Source of the DNA: an uncultured Sphingomonadaceae bacterium
GTDB taxonomy: Bacteria; Pseudomonadota; Alphaproteobacteria; Sphingomonadales; Sphingomonadaceae
Assembly (NCBI GenBank): GCA_947499975.1
Contig: CANMQE010000002.1
Coordinates: 248,001-312,000 of the forward strand
Direction: 5' to 3'
DNA length: 64,000 nucleotides
The notes beneath the pieces were generated by a model. The model ran no database searches. It was not told where the DNA came from and worked only from the letters and a program-made list of their open reading frames with translations. The first letter of the stretch is position 1. The number at the start of each line of letters is the position of its first letter. Positions 1 through 9,973 of this stretch are shown piece by piece. Made by a program: the position numbers and the translations under genes.

Positions 1-702
1 GACGTGCTGAGCGCTATCAACGCGCTGCCCATCATGCAGAACCTGCCGACCGGCGTTTCCAACGAGCCCGTCGGCGCGGACGAATGGCAGGGCGAGTTGA
101 TCGAAAGCTTCGTGGTTGCGGTGGTGACCGGCCTGCTCCTCGTGTTCGCCGTGCTGGTGTTGCTCTATCGCCGGCTGGTGTCGCCGCTCGTCAACATGGG
201 CTCACTGTTCCTCGCCCCACTTGGCGGCTTCATCGCGCTGGTGGTTGTGGGCCTCGTGAAGAACGGGCAGCCCGATCCCATATCGTTGCCGGTGTTTATC
301 GGCATGCTGATGTTGCTGGGCATCGTGGCCAAGAACTCCATCCTGCTAATCGATTTCGCGATCGAGGAAATGGAAACCGGCAAGGGCAAGCTCGCCGCCA
401 TTATCGAGGCCGGGCACAAGCGTGCGCAGCCCATCGTGATGACGACCGTGGCCATGACGGCGGGCATGGTGCCCACTGCGCTCTCCCTTACGGGTGACAG
501 TGCGTGGCGCGCACCCATGGGCACGGTGGTGATCGGCGGTCTGCTGCTTTCTACCCTGCTGACGCTGCTGATCGTTCCTGCAGGCTTCAGCCTGGCAGAT
601 GGCCTGGAAAAGAAGCTTGGTCCGTGGCTGCGCGAGAAGCTGCTGACATACAAGCCTGGCGACGAGAACTCTTCCAACGAGGAGGCCCAGCCTGCCGAAT
701 AG
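1..702 (+). CDS. RND efflux pump inner-membrane transporter, C-terminal part (5' end outside window)
   Basis: The reading frame is open from base 1, so this is the last ~233 residues of a longer protein. It matches the final transmembrane block of a hydrophobe/amphiphile RND exporter: a helix around residues 35-55, then paired helices containing GIVAKNSILLIDFAIEEM, and a last pair around RAPMGTVVIGG and LLTLLIVP. These motifs belong to the AcrB/MexB family, inner-membrane proton-driven pumps that work with a periplasmic adaptor and an outer-membrane channel. The tail after the last helix is hydrophilic and acidic (GDENSSNEEAQPAE). The substrate cannot be told from this part. Partner genes would lie upstream of the window. 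Confidence 0.88.
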   Translation, partial: DVLSAINALPIMQNLPTGVSNEPVGADEWQGELIESFVVAVVTGLLLVFAVLVLLYRRLVSPLVNMGSLFLAPLGGFIALVVVGLVKNGQPDPISLPVFIGMLMLLGIVAKNSILLIDFAIEEMETGKGKLAAIIEAGHKRAQPIVMTTVAMTAGMVPTALSLTGDSAWRAPMGTVVIGGLLLSTLLTLLIVPAGFSLADGLEKKLGPWLREKLLTYKPGDENSSNEEAQPAE

Positions 703-757
703 GGGCGGCCTGACGGCGCAGGGCGGCGCTGCCCTGCCGCCCGATCGCGCGCGCCGC

Positions 758-1966
758 ATGCGGATCACCGCAACGCTGCTGCTGGTGGCGATGGCGGGGC
801 TGTTCCTCATCGCCCACAACATGCTTACGGTTCACCCGGCGTGGGGCTACGTCCACGCCTTTGCCGAGGCAGCGATGGTGGGCGGGCTGGCAGACTGGTT
901 CGCGGTGACGGCGCTGTTCCGCCATCCGCTGGGTATTCCCATCCCGCACACAGCGATCATCCCTGAAAACAAGGATCGCATCGCCGATACAATGGCGCAG
1001 TTCCTGCGCTCCAACTTCCTGACGCCCGTAGTGGTGGCCCGCCGTATGCGGGATATGAACGTGGCCAGGGCCGCGGGTGATTTCCTGGTGAAGCGCGGCG
1101 ATACAGCGGAAGGCCGCCTTCGCGCAGGCGCCTCGGGCCTGTTCATCGAATTGCTGGAATCGCTCGATCCCGACAGGCTTGGCCTGCAGGTCAAGGCCGG
1201 GCTGGCGCGGCAGGCGGAGAAGCTGGAAGTTGCCCCGCTGCTGGGCAAGATGCTGGATGCCGCCATTGCCGACAACCGGCACCGCCCGCTGATGGATTCC
1301 ATGATCCGCTGGGCCGGGCTGACGCTGGAAGATAACGAGGAAATGGTCCGCACGATGGTGCAGGATCGCGCCAATTCCATCATTCGCTGGGCAGGGCTGG
1401 ACGGGCGGCTGGCCAATTCCGTGCTGGATGGCCTATATCGCCTGCTGGCCGAGATCCTCGTCGATCCCGATCATCCGCTGCGCTCCAAGGTGCAGGAGGG
1501 GCTGGAAAAGTTGGCCCACGACCTGCAGCACGATCCCGAAACTCGCGCCAAGGTGGAGCGGATGAAGAACGAGATGCTCGCCAATCCCGCCGTATCGGAT
1601 TGGTGGATGGGCGTGTGGGAGCGGCTGCGCCACTCGCTGATCGAATCCATCCGCAATCCCGACAAGGCGATGGACGGTAGCGTGGGCCATTCGCTGGCCG
1701 AGCTGGGCAAGACATTGCAGCAGGATGCGGGCCTGCAGCTACAGATAAACCGCTTCGCCCGCCGAACGCTGGTGGGCGTGGTGAACCGCTATGGCGACCA
1801 GATCGTGGGGCTGGTGTCGCACACGGTGAAGAGCTGGGATGCCAGCACGGTTACCGGCCGTATCGAAAGCGCCGTGGGGCGCGATCTGCAGTTCATCCGC
1901 ATCAACGGTACGCTGGTGGGGGGACTGGTGGGCGGGACCATCCACCTCCTGACGACGGTGTTCTAG
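758..1966 (+). CDS. DUF445 family membrane-associated protein
   Basis: A 402-residue protein of the DUF445 (YjiN/YheB-like) family, function unknown. The N-terminus has a hydrophobic helix (about 5-22). The family signature follows: an AFAEAAMVGGLADWFAVTALFRHP-type stretch near residues 30-55, then IPIPHTAIIPENKDRIAD. The middle is helical and charged. The C-terminus ends in a Gly/Leu-rich hydrophobic segment (TLVGGLVGGTIHLL), so both ends may contact the membrane. It starts 55 bp after the RND gene on the same strand and may be co-transcribed with it. Its last 4 bases overlap the end of the convergent gene at 1963-2928. The ATG at 758 has no strong ribosome site just upstream, so the exact start is moderately certain. 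Confidence 0.8.
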   Translation: MRITATLLLVAMAGLFLIAHNMLTVHPAWGYVHAFAEAAMVGGLADWFAVTALFRHPLGIPIPHTAIIPENKDRIADTMAQFLRSNFLTPVVVARRMRDMNVARAAGDFLVKRGDTAEGRLRAGASGLFIELLESLDPDRLGLQVKAGLARQAEKLEVAPLLGKMLDAAIADNRHRPLMDSMIRWAGLTLEDNEEMVRTMVQDRANSIIRWAGLDGRLANSVLDGLYRLLAEILVDPDHPLRSKVQEGLEKLAHDLQHDPETRAKVERMKNEMLANPAVSDWWMGVWERLRHSLIESIRNPDKAMDGSVGHSLAELGKTLQQDAGLQLQINRFARRTLVGVVNRYGDQIVGLVSHTVKSWDASTVTGRIESAVGRDLQFIRINGTLVGGLVGGTIHLLTTVF

Positions 1967-2928
1967 TCGCGCGCGGGATAATTCCTGCCATCTGCGCCGG
2001 GCCAACTCTCCAACGGTCGCGGCTGGAAAATGATGCGGGTGCTCCAGAAATCGGTCTTCGGCTGACCGTCGCGGCCGACAGCCGGTCGGAACTTCCCATG
2101 TTCGCGAATGATGTCGCACACCGCATCGCGCAGGGCCCGCGGCGTCAGCCCGTCACCCGCATGGCAATGCGCAAGCTCGCCTCCATCGTCAATCACCACG
2201 CGTATATGCAGAATTCCATCCACCGTCCTGCGCACGTCGCGCATCATATTCCCATATTCTCGCGATATGGGTTGGGCCAACGCCGCGCTATTCGTGATCG
2301 TTGCACGGCTTCTCAGCTGGTTTTGCTCCGCTGCATCCACGCCCAGTTGCGCGAGTTGCTCGATCCCGCAATCCTCCAGCGCCTGAAGCGCTTGGTCTAT
2401 CGGCCCCGTGCGCAGAACGACTGCCTGATCGTCACGATCCTGCGCCACGAAATATCGTGTTTCCGGAGTGAAGCTTTCCTCGCGCACGTAGTGATCTGGC
2501 GCCATCGTGAACACGGGCCCTGCAAAGAACACGCCCTCACGCTCACCTGCAGAAGCCGATCCCGCGCGCCTGAAATCGGCGAGGCCCGTACCAGGGACGA
2601 AGCCGGCCTGCAGTCCATCTTCCGGATCGAAGTCACCACCGATCAGCGCGTATTCTATGGGGTATCCCGCCTGCAGCCGTTTCATCGAGAAGGTGACGTG
2701 ATCATCTTCCAGATAGAATTCGCGCTGCACTGAGCAACCGTCGACCGCTTCACGCAAGGACCATTGCGCGCGCGGAGTATGGATTGCGCCTGCGTCGATC
2801 AGGCCCTGCGCGGAAGGTGAAACCTCCACGTCGGACCGGCTCTCTGCAGGAACCTGCACCTGTGCGGAAACAGCCGCGGCATGGCCCGTGGTGGCGGCAA
2901 GGACGATTGTAAACGCAGATTTATACAA
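1963..2928 (-). CDS. secreted protein of unknown function, possible TonB-like C-terminal fold
   Basis: A 321-residue protein I do not recognise. It begins with a short signal-like segment (MYKSAFTIVLAATTGHAAAVSA), so periplasmic or outer-membrane location is likely. The C-terminal third (GILHIRVVIDDGGELAHCHAG...ALRDAVCDIIREHGKFRPAVGRDGQP) resembles the pattern of TonB-C-terminal-like domains in sphingomonads (value/variance strands, paired Cys, FxPA). That is an inference. The start codon is TTG, chosen because GGAGG lies six bases upstream, but that GGAGG is in the arm of a strong hairpin (2932-2964). It follows etfBA on the same strand, 60 bp downstream of etfA, and may be transcribed by read-through. 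Confidence 0.6.
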   Translation of the reverse strand: MYKSAFTIVLAATTGHAAAVSAQVQVPAESRSDVEVSPSAQGLIDAGAIHTPRAQWSLREAVDGCSVQREFYLEDDHVTFSMKRLQAGYPIEYALIGGDFDPEDGLQAGFVPGTGLADFRRAGSASAGEREGVFFAGPVFTMAPDHYVREESFTPETRYFVAQDRDDQAVVLRTGPIDQALQALEDCGIEQLAQLGVDAAEQNQLRSRATITNSAALAQPISREYGNMMRDVRRTVDGILHIRVVIDDGGELAHCHAGDGLTPRALRDAVCDIIREHGKFRPAVGRDGQPKTDFWSTRIIFQPRPLESWPGADGRNYPARD

Positions 2929-2931
2929 GAA

Positions 2932-2964
2932 GGGCCTCCACCCGTTGCCTTACGGGGGAGGCCC
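2932..2964 (-). promoter_or_regulatory. strong hairpin after etfA; buries ribosome site of next gene
   Basis: GGGCCTCC (2932-2939) pairs with GGAGGCCC (2957-2964), and inside it CCCGT (2941-2945) pairs with ACGGG (2952-2956), leaving a 6-nt loop. On the minus strand it lies 24 bases after the etfA stop and ends 3 bases before the TTG start of the next gene. There is no clean T-run after it (TTCTTGTA), so it is not a classical intrinsic terminator. Its last arm contains the GGAGG that would be the Shine-Dalgarno sequence of the downstream gene. Confidence 0.6.
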
Positions 2965-2987
2965 TGCTTGTCAAATGACGGAAAAGC

Positions 2988-3923
2988 CTACAGCTTCTCG
3001 GTCAGTTCAGGCACCGCGGTGTAGAGGTCTGCCACCAAGCCAAGGTCGGCGACCTGGAAGATCGGGGCGTCGGGATCCTTGTTGATCGCGATGATCACCT
3101 TGGAATCCTTCATGCCGGCCAGGTGCTGGATCGCGCCGGAAATGCCGATGGCGATATAGACTTCCGGGGCCACGATCTTGCCGGTCTGGCCGACCTGGTA
3201 ATCGTTGGGTACGTAGCCTGCATCCACCGCTGCGCGGCTGGCACCGATGGCGGCCCCCAGCTTGTCTGCCAGCGGGGTGATGATGGATTCGAACGTCTCG
3301 GCATCCTTCAGCGCTCGGCCGCCCGATACGACGATACCTGCGCTGGTGAGTTCGGGGCGCTCGCTCTCGACCGCGTCCAGCTTCACGAAGCTGGAAAGGC
3401 CCGCATCGCCGGGGCCGCTGGCGTCTTCCACGCTGGCGCTGCCACCTTCGGCCTCGGCCTTGTCGAATGCCGTGGTACGAACGGTGATCACCAGCTTGGG
3501 ATCACCGGATTCCACGGTGGCGATGGCGTTGCCCGCATAGATCGGGCGCGTGAAACTCTTCGGCCCCTCGACGCTGATGATGTCCGACACCTGCATCACG
3601 TCAAGCTGCGCAGCGACACGCGGCATCACGTTCTTGCCGGTGGTGGTGGCGGGCGCCAGCACGGCGTCGTAGCCAGCCATCAGGCCCGCGATCAGCGGCG
3701 CGACGTTCTCGGGCAGCTGGTGGGCGTAGGCGGCATCCTTCGCCACCAGCACCTTTGCAACGCCGGCGATCTTCGCGCCCGCATCGGCTGCGCCCTGGGC
3801 ATCGTCGCCCCCGGCTACTAGCAGGTGCACATCGCCGCCCAGTTGCGCGGCCGCGGTAACGGTGGCCAGCGTCGCATCGGCGATTTCGCCACCATTGTGT
3901 TCTGCAATTACGAGTGCGGTCAT
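2988..3923 (-). CDS. etfA: electron transfer flavoprotein, alpha subunit
   Basis: A 311-residue ETF alpha subunit. With EtfB it carries electrons from acyl-CoA and related dehydrogenases to ETF:quinone oxidoreductase. The C-terminal FAD domain is clear: VSGGRALKD (about 200), then [27 protein letters not shown] and [21 protein letters not shown] (about 230-300), the family signature. The N-terminal domain begins [12 protein letters not shown]. It starts immediately after etfB stops (3924), the usual etfB-etfA order, so the two are one translation-coupled operon on the minus strand. Confidence 0.96.
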   Translation of the reverse strand: MTALVIAEHNGGEIADATLATVTAAAQLGGDVHLLVAGGDDAQGAADAGAKIAGVAKVLVAKDAAYAHQLPENVAPLIAGLMAGYDAVLAPATTTGKNVMPRVAAQLDVMQVSDIISVEGPKSFTRPIYAGNAIATVESGDPKLVITVRTTAFDKAEAEGGSASVEDASGPGDAGLSSFVKLDAVESERPELTSAGIVVSGGRALKDAETFESIITPLADKLGAAIGASRAAVDAGYVPNDYQVGQTGKIVAPEVYIAIGISGAIQHLAGMKDSKVIIAINKDPDAPIFQVADLGLVADLYTAVPELTEKL

Positions 3924-4670
3924 TTACGCAACTCCCATGGACTTGAGCTTGGCAACCAGCGCATCGACGTCTTCCACGATCTCGCCAGCCTGGCGGACAG
4001 GCGGTTCGGAGACATTGGTGGTGGTGAGGCGCGGGGCCACGTCGACGCCGTAATCGGCAGGCGACTTGGTATCGAGCGGCTTCTTCTTCGCCTTCATGAT
4101 GTTGGGTAGCGAGGCATAGCGCGGCTCGTTCAGGCGAAGGTCGGTGGTGACGATGGCAGGCAGCGTCAGCTTCACCGTTTCCAGGCCGCCGTCCACTTCG
4201 CGGGTGACGGAAACGCCGTCCCCCTCGATCTCCACCTTGCTGGCGAAGGTGCCTTGCGGACGGTTCATCAGCGTGGCCAGCATCTGGCCCGTCTGGTTGG
4301 AATCGTCGTCGATCGCCTGCTTGCCCAGCATCACGATGCCGGGCTCTTCTTCCTCGGCAATCGCTTTCAGGATCTTGGCCACGGCCAGCGGCTCGACCTG
4401 TTCATCGGTCTCCACCAGGATCGCGCGGTCTGCACCCATGGCGAGCGCGGTGCGCAGCGTTTCCTGGGCCTTTGCCGGGCCAATGCTGACGGCGACGACT
4501 TCTTCGGCCTTGCCCGCCTCTTTCAGGCGCAGGGCTTCTTCAACCGCGATCTCGTCGAAGGGGTTCATGCTCATCTTGACGTTCGCAAGATCGACGCCCG
4601 AACCATCCGCCTTCACGCGCGGCTTAACATTGTAATCAATCACCCGCTTTACGGGCACGAGGATTTTCAT
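3924..4670 (-). CDS. etfB: electron transfer flavoprotein, beta subunit
   Basis: A 248-residue ETF beta subunit that binds AMP and forms the heterodimer with EtfA. It starts [14 protein letters not shown], the family N-terminus. The conserved [36 protein letters not shown] and [42 protein letters not shown] regions follow in order. A longer open frame reaches 4730, but the ATG at 4670 is preferred because GAGAGGAAG sits at ribosome-binding distance and the family length fits. A promoter with a palindromic operator lies just upstream (4703-4731). Confidence 0.96.
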   Translation of the reverse strand: MKILVPVKRVIDYNVKPRVKADGSGVDLANVKMSMNPFDEIAVEEALRLKEAGKAEEVVAVSIGPAKAQETLRTALAMGADRAILVETDEQVEPLAVAKILKAIAEEEEPGIVMLGKQAIDDDSNQTGQMLATLMNRPQGTFASKVEIEGDGVSVTREVDGGLETVKLTLPAIVTTDLRLNEPRYASLPNIMKAKKKPLDTKSPADYGVDVAPRLTTTNVSEPPVRQAGEIVEDVDALVAKLKSMGVA

Positions 4671-4702
4671 CGAGTCTTCCTCTCTCTTCGGCAACTGCCG
4701 CT

Positions 4703-4731
4703 TATGTAAACACCTTGACGTATGGGTCAAG
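4703..4731 (-). promoter_or_regulatory. etfBA promoter overlapped by an 18-bp palindrome
   Basis: Reading the minus strand, TTGACC (4730-4725) and TACATA (4708-4703) are separated by 16 bases, giving a plausible sigma-70 promoter about 30 bases ahead of the etfB ATG. The -35 element is inside a perfect inverted repeat, CTTGAC-N6-GTCAAG (4714-4731), as expected for a repressor site. The regulator is unknown; ETF genes in proteobacteria are often controlled with acyl-CoA degradation. Confidence 0.55.
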
Positions 4732-4873
4732 CGGCAACGGCTCTACCCATGCGTGGCGGGCTTAACTCTCGCCAGCCCTGTGTAAAGAGGACTCCCGCAC
4801 AGGCCTGCCCGTTCCCGCCAGGCGGGAAACACCCCGCCTCGTGGACCGTTAAGCACCGAGGAGAGAGCGGCGC

Positions 4874-5596
4874 ATGGCGAGATCACCCCGCAGCACGGGC
4901 GACATTCTGGATTGTCTGGACGAGCTTGCGAACGAGAACGACGAGGTCGATGTCTCGCAGATCGTGGACGCTTTCGGCACGCGCACCTTCGGCCCTGCGA
5001 TCATGGTGCCTGCGCTGCTGGAGCTGACGCCGGTGGGCGCCATTCCGGGCGTGCCCACCTTTCTTGCCGTTATCATCGTACTGGTGGCCGCGCAGAAAAT
5101 GCTGGGCCGCCAATCGCTTTGGCTGCCGCGCCTGATCACCCGCCGCCATGTCTCTGCGAAGAAGCTTTCCGAGGCGACCGACAAGCTGAGGCCCGTTGCC
5201 GGTTTCATGGACAGGCATTTTCACGGACGGTTCAAACGCGTCACCCGCGCGCCGTTTTCGCAGCTGGCCGCCGCCATGGTATGCCTGCTGTGCCTGACGG
5301 TGCCGTTTCTGGAGGTGCTGCCGTTCGCCAGCAGCGTGCCGATGCTGGCGATCGCCGGTTTCGGCCTCGCCGTGCTGGTGCGGGACGGTTTGCTGATGAT
5401 CCTGGCGCTCGCCGCCAGTCTTGCCGCGCTGGCGCTCGGCCTCGATTACTGGAGCGGCGGGATGAGCGACACGCCGCAGACCGACGGCATGGTAACCGAA
5501 GAGACCGTGAAAAAGGTGGAGGATTCCGCCAGGGCGGCCGGCGATACGATCAGGAAGGCCGGAGAAGATGCTGCCGAGGCGGCCAAGGGCGATTAG
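4874..5596 (+). CDS. ExoD family membrane protein
   Basis: A 240-residue protein of the ExoD family (exopolysaccharide synthesis ExoD, named from rhizobia; molecular role unknown). The N-terminal part has the family pattern GDILDCLDEL followed by VDAFGTRTFGPAIMVPALLELTPVGAIPGVPTFLAVIIVLVAAQ (about 35-75). Several hydrophobic segments follow between about 130 and 195, fitting an inner-membrane protein. The last ~35 residues after LDYWSGG are a charged, probably helical tail (TVKKVEDSARAAGDTIRKAGEDAAEAAKGD) that looks like an addition to the usual domain. A GAGGAGAGAG ribosome site precedes the ATG. It stands alone between leftward etfBA and sucC. Confidence 0.85.
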   Translation: MARSPRSTGDILDCLDELANENDEVDVSQIVDAFGTRTFGPAIMVPALLELTPVGAIPGVPTFLAVIIVLVAAQKMLGRQSLWLPRLITRRHVSAKKLSEATDKLRPVAGFMDRHFHGRFKRVTRAPFSQLAAAMVCLLCLTVPFLEVLPFASSVPMLAIAGFGLAVLVRDGLLMILALAASLAALALGLDYWSGGMSDTPQTDGMVTEETVKKVEDSARAAGDTIRKAGEDAAEAAKGD

Positions 5597-5640
5597 CCCT
5601 CCGCCGCCCCGGCACGCATGATTACGTCAGGAAGCGGCGC

Positions 5641-6840
<1,200 letters not shown>

Positions 6841-6959
6841 GAGGCGGACCTTCGTTTTCGTAAAAAGGAGGAGTCGGGACAGTTTGTTTTGCGGGCGCTA
6901 AAGCATCATCGCGCCACGCTTGCAATCGGTTCCCGCCTTGCGCACATGCTTTGCCATCC

Positions 6960-7757
6960 ATGATAGACAGTATGAGACTTGAACAGATCTGCCGAGAGGC
7001 AGGACACATGGCGCTCCGCAAGTGGCCAGGTAATGCCGATGGCGAGGGCGAACCGCTGAAAAGCTGGGAGAAATCGCCCGGTAGCCCGGTGTGCGAGGCG
7101 GATCTGGAAGTCGATGCCTTCCTGCGGCGCGAACTTCATGCGCTGCTGCCGGTGGCAGGCTGGCTGTCCGAAGAAACCGTCGACAGCGCCGATCGGCTGG
7201 ACAAGGGGCTGATCTGGCTGGTGGACCCGATCGATGGCACACGCGACTATATCCGCGGGCGCAAGGGCTGGGCCATCTCGGTCGCGCTGATTTCCGCCGG
7301 CCGTCCGCTGATCGGCATATTGGTGGCGCCCGCGCGGGGCGAGGTATGGTCCGCCACTGCGGGCAAGGGTGCATGGCTGAACGGAACACGGCTGAAGGCC
7401 AGCACGCGGAGCGAATTTGCGGGCGCGCGCGTTCCGGTGCACGATCTGCCGAAGGAGGATCGCGATCTCACCACGGTGGAGCAGCCCAATTCCATCGCCC
7501 TGCGCGTGGCGATGGTGGCGGATGACCGTGCCGACCTGGTGGCAACGGTGCGCTGGGGCTTTGAATGGGATATCGCGGCCGCTGCCCTGATTGCGCGAGA
7601 GGCGGGGGCCTTCGTCACCGATGCCTTCGGCAAGCCGCTGGCCTATAACAAGCGCGATCCGCGCGCCTTTGGCCTGCTGGCCAGTGCGCCGGGCATTCAC
7701 GATGCCGCGGTGGACCGGCTGGCGATGCGTGCAGCGCGGCTGGTGGGCACCCGATAA
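6960..7757 (+). CDS. inositol-monophosphatase family enzyme, probable 3'(2'),5'-bisphosphate nucleotidase (CysQ-like)
   Basis: A ~265-residue metal-dependent phosphatase of the IMPase superfamily. The metal-binding motifs are present: SEETVD (about 70), WLVDPIDGTRDYIRG (about 85-100) and WGFEWDIAAAALIAREAGAFVTDAFG (about 200-225). The aromatic/Arg after DGT (RDYIRG) is more like CysQ, which removes PAP/PAPS 3'-phosphate in sulfur assimilation, than like true inositol phosphatases. No neighbouring sulfur genes confirm it. The start is uncertain: ATG at 6960, ATG at 6972 (MRLEQICREAG, the best family match) or TTG at 6951. It is divergent from sucC. Confidence 0.8.
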   Translation: MIDSMRLEQICREAGHMALRKWPGNADGEGEPLKSWEKSPGSPVCEADLEVDAFLRRELHALLPVAGWLSEETVDSADRLDKGLIWLVDPIDGTRDYIRGRKGWAISVALISAGRPLIGILVAPARGEVWSATAGKGAWLNGTRLKASTRSEFAGARVPVHDLPKEDRDLTTVEQPNSIALRVAMVADDRADLVATVRWGFEWDIAAAALIAREAGAFVTDAFGKPLAYNKRDPRAFGLLASAPGIHDAAVDRLAMRAARLVGTR

Positions 7758-7762
7758 ACGAA

Positions 7763-7788
7763 AAAGGGCGACCCGAAGGCCGCCCTTT
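7763..7788. terminator. bidirectional intrinsic terminator
   Basis: Perfect inverted repeat AAAGGGCG (7763-7770) / CGCCCTTT (7781-7788) with a 10-nt loop, between two convergent genes. Flanking A residues on the left give a longer U-run for leftward transcription from the OmpA lipoprotein gene (TTTTT); rightward transcripts end with only TTT. Confidence 0.75.
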
Positions 7789-7835
7789 ACGTGTTCGTCT
7801 GTCAGGCGCGGGAAATCCCGCTGCCCGAGTGCCGA

Positions 7836-8519
7836 TCAATAGGCGTTGTCGACATCTTCCTCGGTAATCGGGGTGATGCGGATTTCCACGCGGCGATTCT
7901 CGGAACGGCCTGCTTCGCTGGAGTTGTCGGCGATGGGATACTGCTCGCCATAACCGATGGTCTCGATGCGGGCGCGCGACACGCCGCGTGCGGAAAGATA
8001 GTTCGCAACCGATTCGGCACGGCGACGCGACAGATCGAGGTTGTACTGCTCGCTACCGGTGGAATCGGTGTGGCCCATCACGTCGATCAGGGAGCTGGGA
8101 TAGTCCACCATGGACTGCGCCACGCCATCGAGCGTGTTGCGCATCTGCGGAGAAATGCTGGTGGAATCCACGGCGAACGTCACGTCGGGGAAGTTCACCA
8201 GGATGCCGTCGCCCTCGGGCGTCTGGCTCACGTCTACGCCGGTGCCGGCGGTGACTTCTTCCAGTTCCTTGATCTGCTCGTCCATGCGGTAGCCGACATA
8301 ACCGCCGGCTGCACCGCCGATGCCTGCGCCTACGATACGGGCGGTCTTGCCGCCGATCAGTCCGCCCAGCAGATAGCCAAGGCCAGCGCCGCCAATGCCG
8401 CCGATTGCGGTGCGCGATGCATATTGTTCACCGGTGTTGGGATCGGTGACACAGGCACTGGTGGTGCCGACAAGAGCCACGGCCGCGGTCGTCGAAACAA
8501 GCATTTTCTTGATATTCAT
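7836..8519 (-). CDS. OmpA-domain lipoprotein with glycine-zipper (YiaD-like)
   Basis: A 227-residue outer-membrane lipoprotein. The signal peptide ends in TTSAC, with Cys23 as the lipidation site. A glycine-zipper segment (IGGIGGAGLGYLLGGLIGG...GAGIGGAAGGYVGYRMDE, about 38-80) is followed by an OmpA/MotB peptidoglycan-binding domain (about 110-220) with VTFAVDSTSI, DVMGHTDSTGS, LSRRRAESVANYL and the terminal NRRVEIRI. This is the architecture of YiaD-type proteins that tether the outer membrane to peptidoglycan. The ribosome site GGAGGAAA lies just upstream of the ATG. It is monocistronic and ends at the bidirectional terminator. Confidence 0.88.
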   Translation of the reverse strand: MNIKKMLVSTTAAVALVGTTSACVTDPNTGEQYASRTAIGGIGGAGLGYLLGGLIGGKTARIVGAGIGGAAGGYVGYRMDEQIKELEEVTAGTGVDVSQTPEGDGILVNFPDVTFAVDSTSISPQMRNTLDGVAQSMVDYPSSLIDVMGHTDSTGSEQYNLDLSRRRAESVANYLSARGVSRARIETIGYGEQYPIADNSSEAGRSENRRVEIRITPITEEDVDNAY

Positions 8520-8668
8520 ACAAATTTTCCTCCAAGATTGCGCAACCCCCCATCTAAAGTGCTGCGCGATATGAACCCCTCAACGTTTATTACTTGGCCC
8601 TGTTCCGTGAACGGCAGCTGTCACATCCTTTTGCGCTGGCCGCGAAACCTGCTAGCGGCGTAATTCTG

Positions 8669-9967
8669 ATGAGCCCCTTTCCCTGGCATTACCTCGCCGC
8701 TCTCGTTTTCCTGATCGTGCTCAATGGCATCTTTGCCATGTCGGAGCTGGCGATCGTATCTGCCCGCACGGCCCGGCTGCGTATGGCAGCGGAAAAAGGC
8801 AGCAAGAGCGCGGAAGTCGCGATGCGGCTGGCGGCGGAGCCGGGCAAGTTCCTGTCCACCGTGCAGATCGGCATCACGCTGATCGGCATCGTTTCGGGCG
8901 CGGTTTCCGGTGCCGCTTTGGGCGCGCCGGTGGGAGAGCGAATCGCCCGATTCGGCCTCGACCCAGATACCGCCTACAATGTCGGTTTCACCGTCGTGAT
9001 CGCGTGTACTCTTTTCTTCACCCTGATAGTGGGCGAGCTGGTGCCAAAGCAGCTGGCCCTGCGCGCCGCCACGCCGATTTCGCTGATCATGGCGCGGCCC
9101 ATGGCGCTGCTGGCAAAGGTTGCCGCGCCCTTCGTGTGGTTGCTGGATGCCTCCTCCACCGTGGTTCTCTCCCTGCTGGGCATGCGCTCTGCCGGCGATC
9201 ACCGGCTGACGGCGGAAGAGCTGCACATGATCTTTGCCGATGCCACCCGCACCGGTGTGATCGAGGAGCAGGAGAGGGCCATCCTTTCCGGCATCATGCG
9301 CCTGCAGGACAGGCCGGTGCGCGAATTGATGACGCCGCGCACGGAACTCGACTGGCTGGATATCAACGCCGACGAGGCCAAGATCCGCGAAGCCATCGCC
9401 GAATCGCCCCATTCCCATCTGCCGGTGGCCGACGGAACGCCGGACAAGGTGCTGGGCGTGGTGAAGGTGCGCGAGGTGCTGACGCTGATGCTAACCGGGC
9501 AGCCGGTGGCGCTGGACGAATTGCTGCGCAAGAACGAAGTCGTGCCGGACCAGCTGGACGCGATGGACGCGCTGCGGGTGTTGCAGCAATCGGGCACCGG
9601 CATGGCCATGGTGCATGATGAATACGGCCATCTCGACGGGATCGTGACCACGGCCGATCTGCTGTCCGCCATTGCAGGCGATTTCGCCAGCCACCAGGAC
9701 GAGGGCGACACGCCCATGTTCACAGAGCGTGTGGACGGATCCTACCTCGTTTCAGGCGCGCTGGCAGCCGATGCGCTGGCGGAACGGCTGGACCTCGACT
9801 TTGCCGAAAACAAGGAATTCGCCACCGCTGCTGGCTATGTGCTGTTCGTGCTGAAACACCTGCCCACCGAGGGCGAATTCTTCACCGACCAGGGCTGGCG
9901 CTTCGAGATCGTCGACATGGACGGGCGCAAGATCGACAAATTGCTGGTGAGCAAGGACGAAGGGTAG
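8669..9967 (+). CDS. hemolysin/CNNM family membrane protein (DUF21-CBS-CorC_HlyC)
   Basis: A 432-residue membrane protein of the HlyC/CorC (CNNM) family, often linked to magnesium or cobalt efflux. Order of domains: a DUF21 transmembrane domain with about four helices (residues 5-180, starting ALVFLIVLNGIFAMSELAIVSARTARLR), two CBS domains (about 200-330, including RPVRELMTPRTELDWLD and MVHDEYGHLDGIVTTADLL), and the CorC_HlyC domain (about 345-425, with LPTEGEFFTDQGWRFEIVDMDGRKIDKLLV). The start is taken at MSPFPWHYL because the longer frame (from 8594) adds residues unlike the family. The transported ion cannot be read from sequence. Confidence 0.88.
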   Translation: MSPFPWHYLAALVFLIVLNGIFAMSELAIVSARTARLRMAAEKGSKSAEVAMRLAAEPGKFLSTVQIGITLIGIVSGAVSGAALGAPVGERIARFGLDPDTAYNVGFTVVIACTLFFTLIVGELVPKQLALRAATPISLIMARPMALLAKVAAPFVWLLDASSTVVLSLLGMRSAGDHRLTAEELHMIFADATRTGVIEEQERAILSGIMRLQDRPVRELMTPRTELDWLDINADEAKIREAIAESPHSHLPVADGTPDKVLGVVKVREVLTLMLTGQPVALDELLRKNEVVPDQLDAMDALRVLQQSGTGMAMVHDEYGHLDGIVTTADLLSAIAGDFASHQDEGDTPMFTERVDGSYLVSGALAADALAERLDLDFAENKEFATAAGYVLFVLKHLPTEGEFFTDQGWRFEIVDMDGRKIDKLLVSKDEG

Positions 9968-9973
9968 GGGTTG

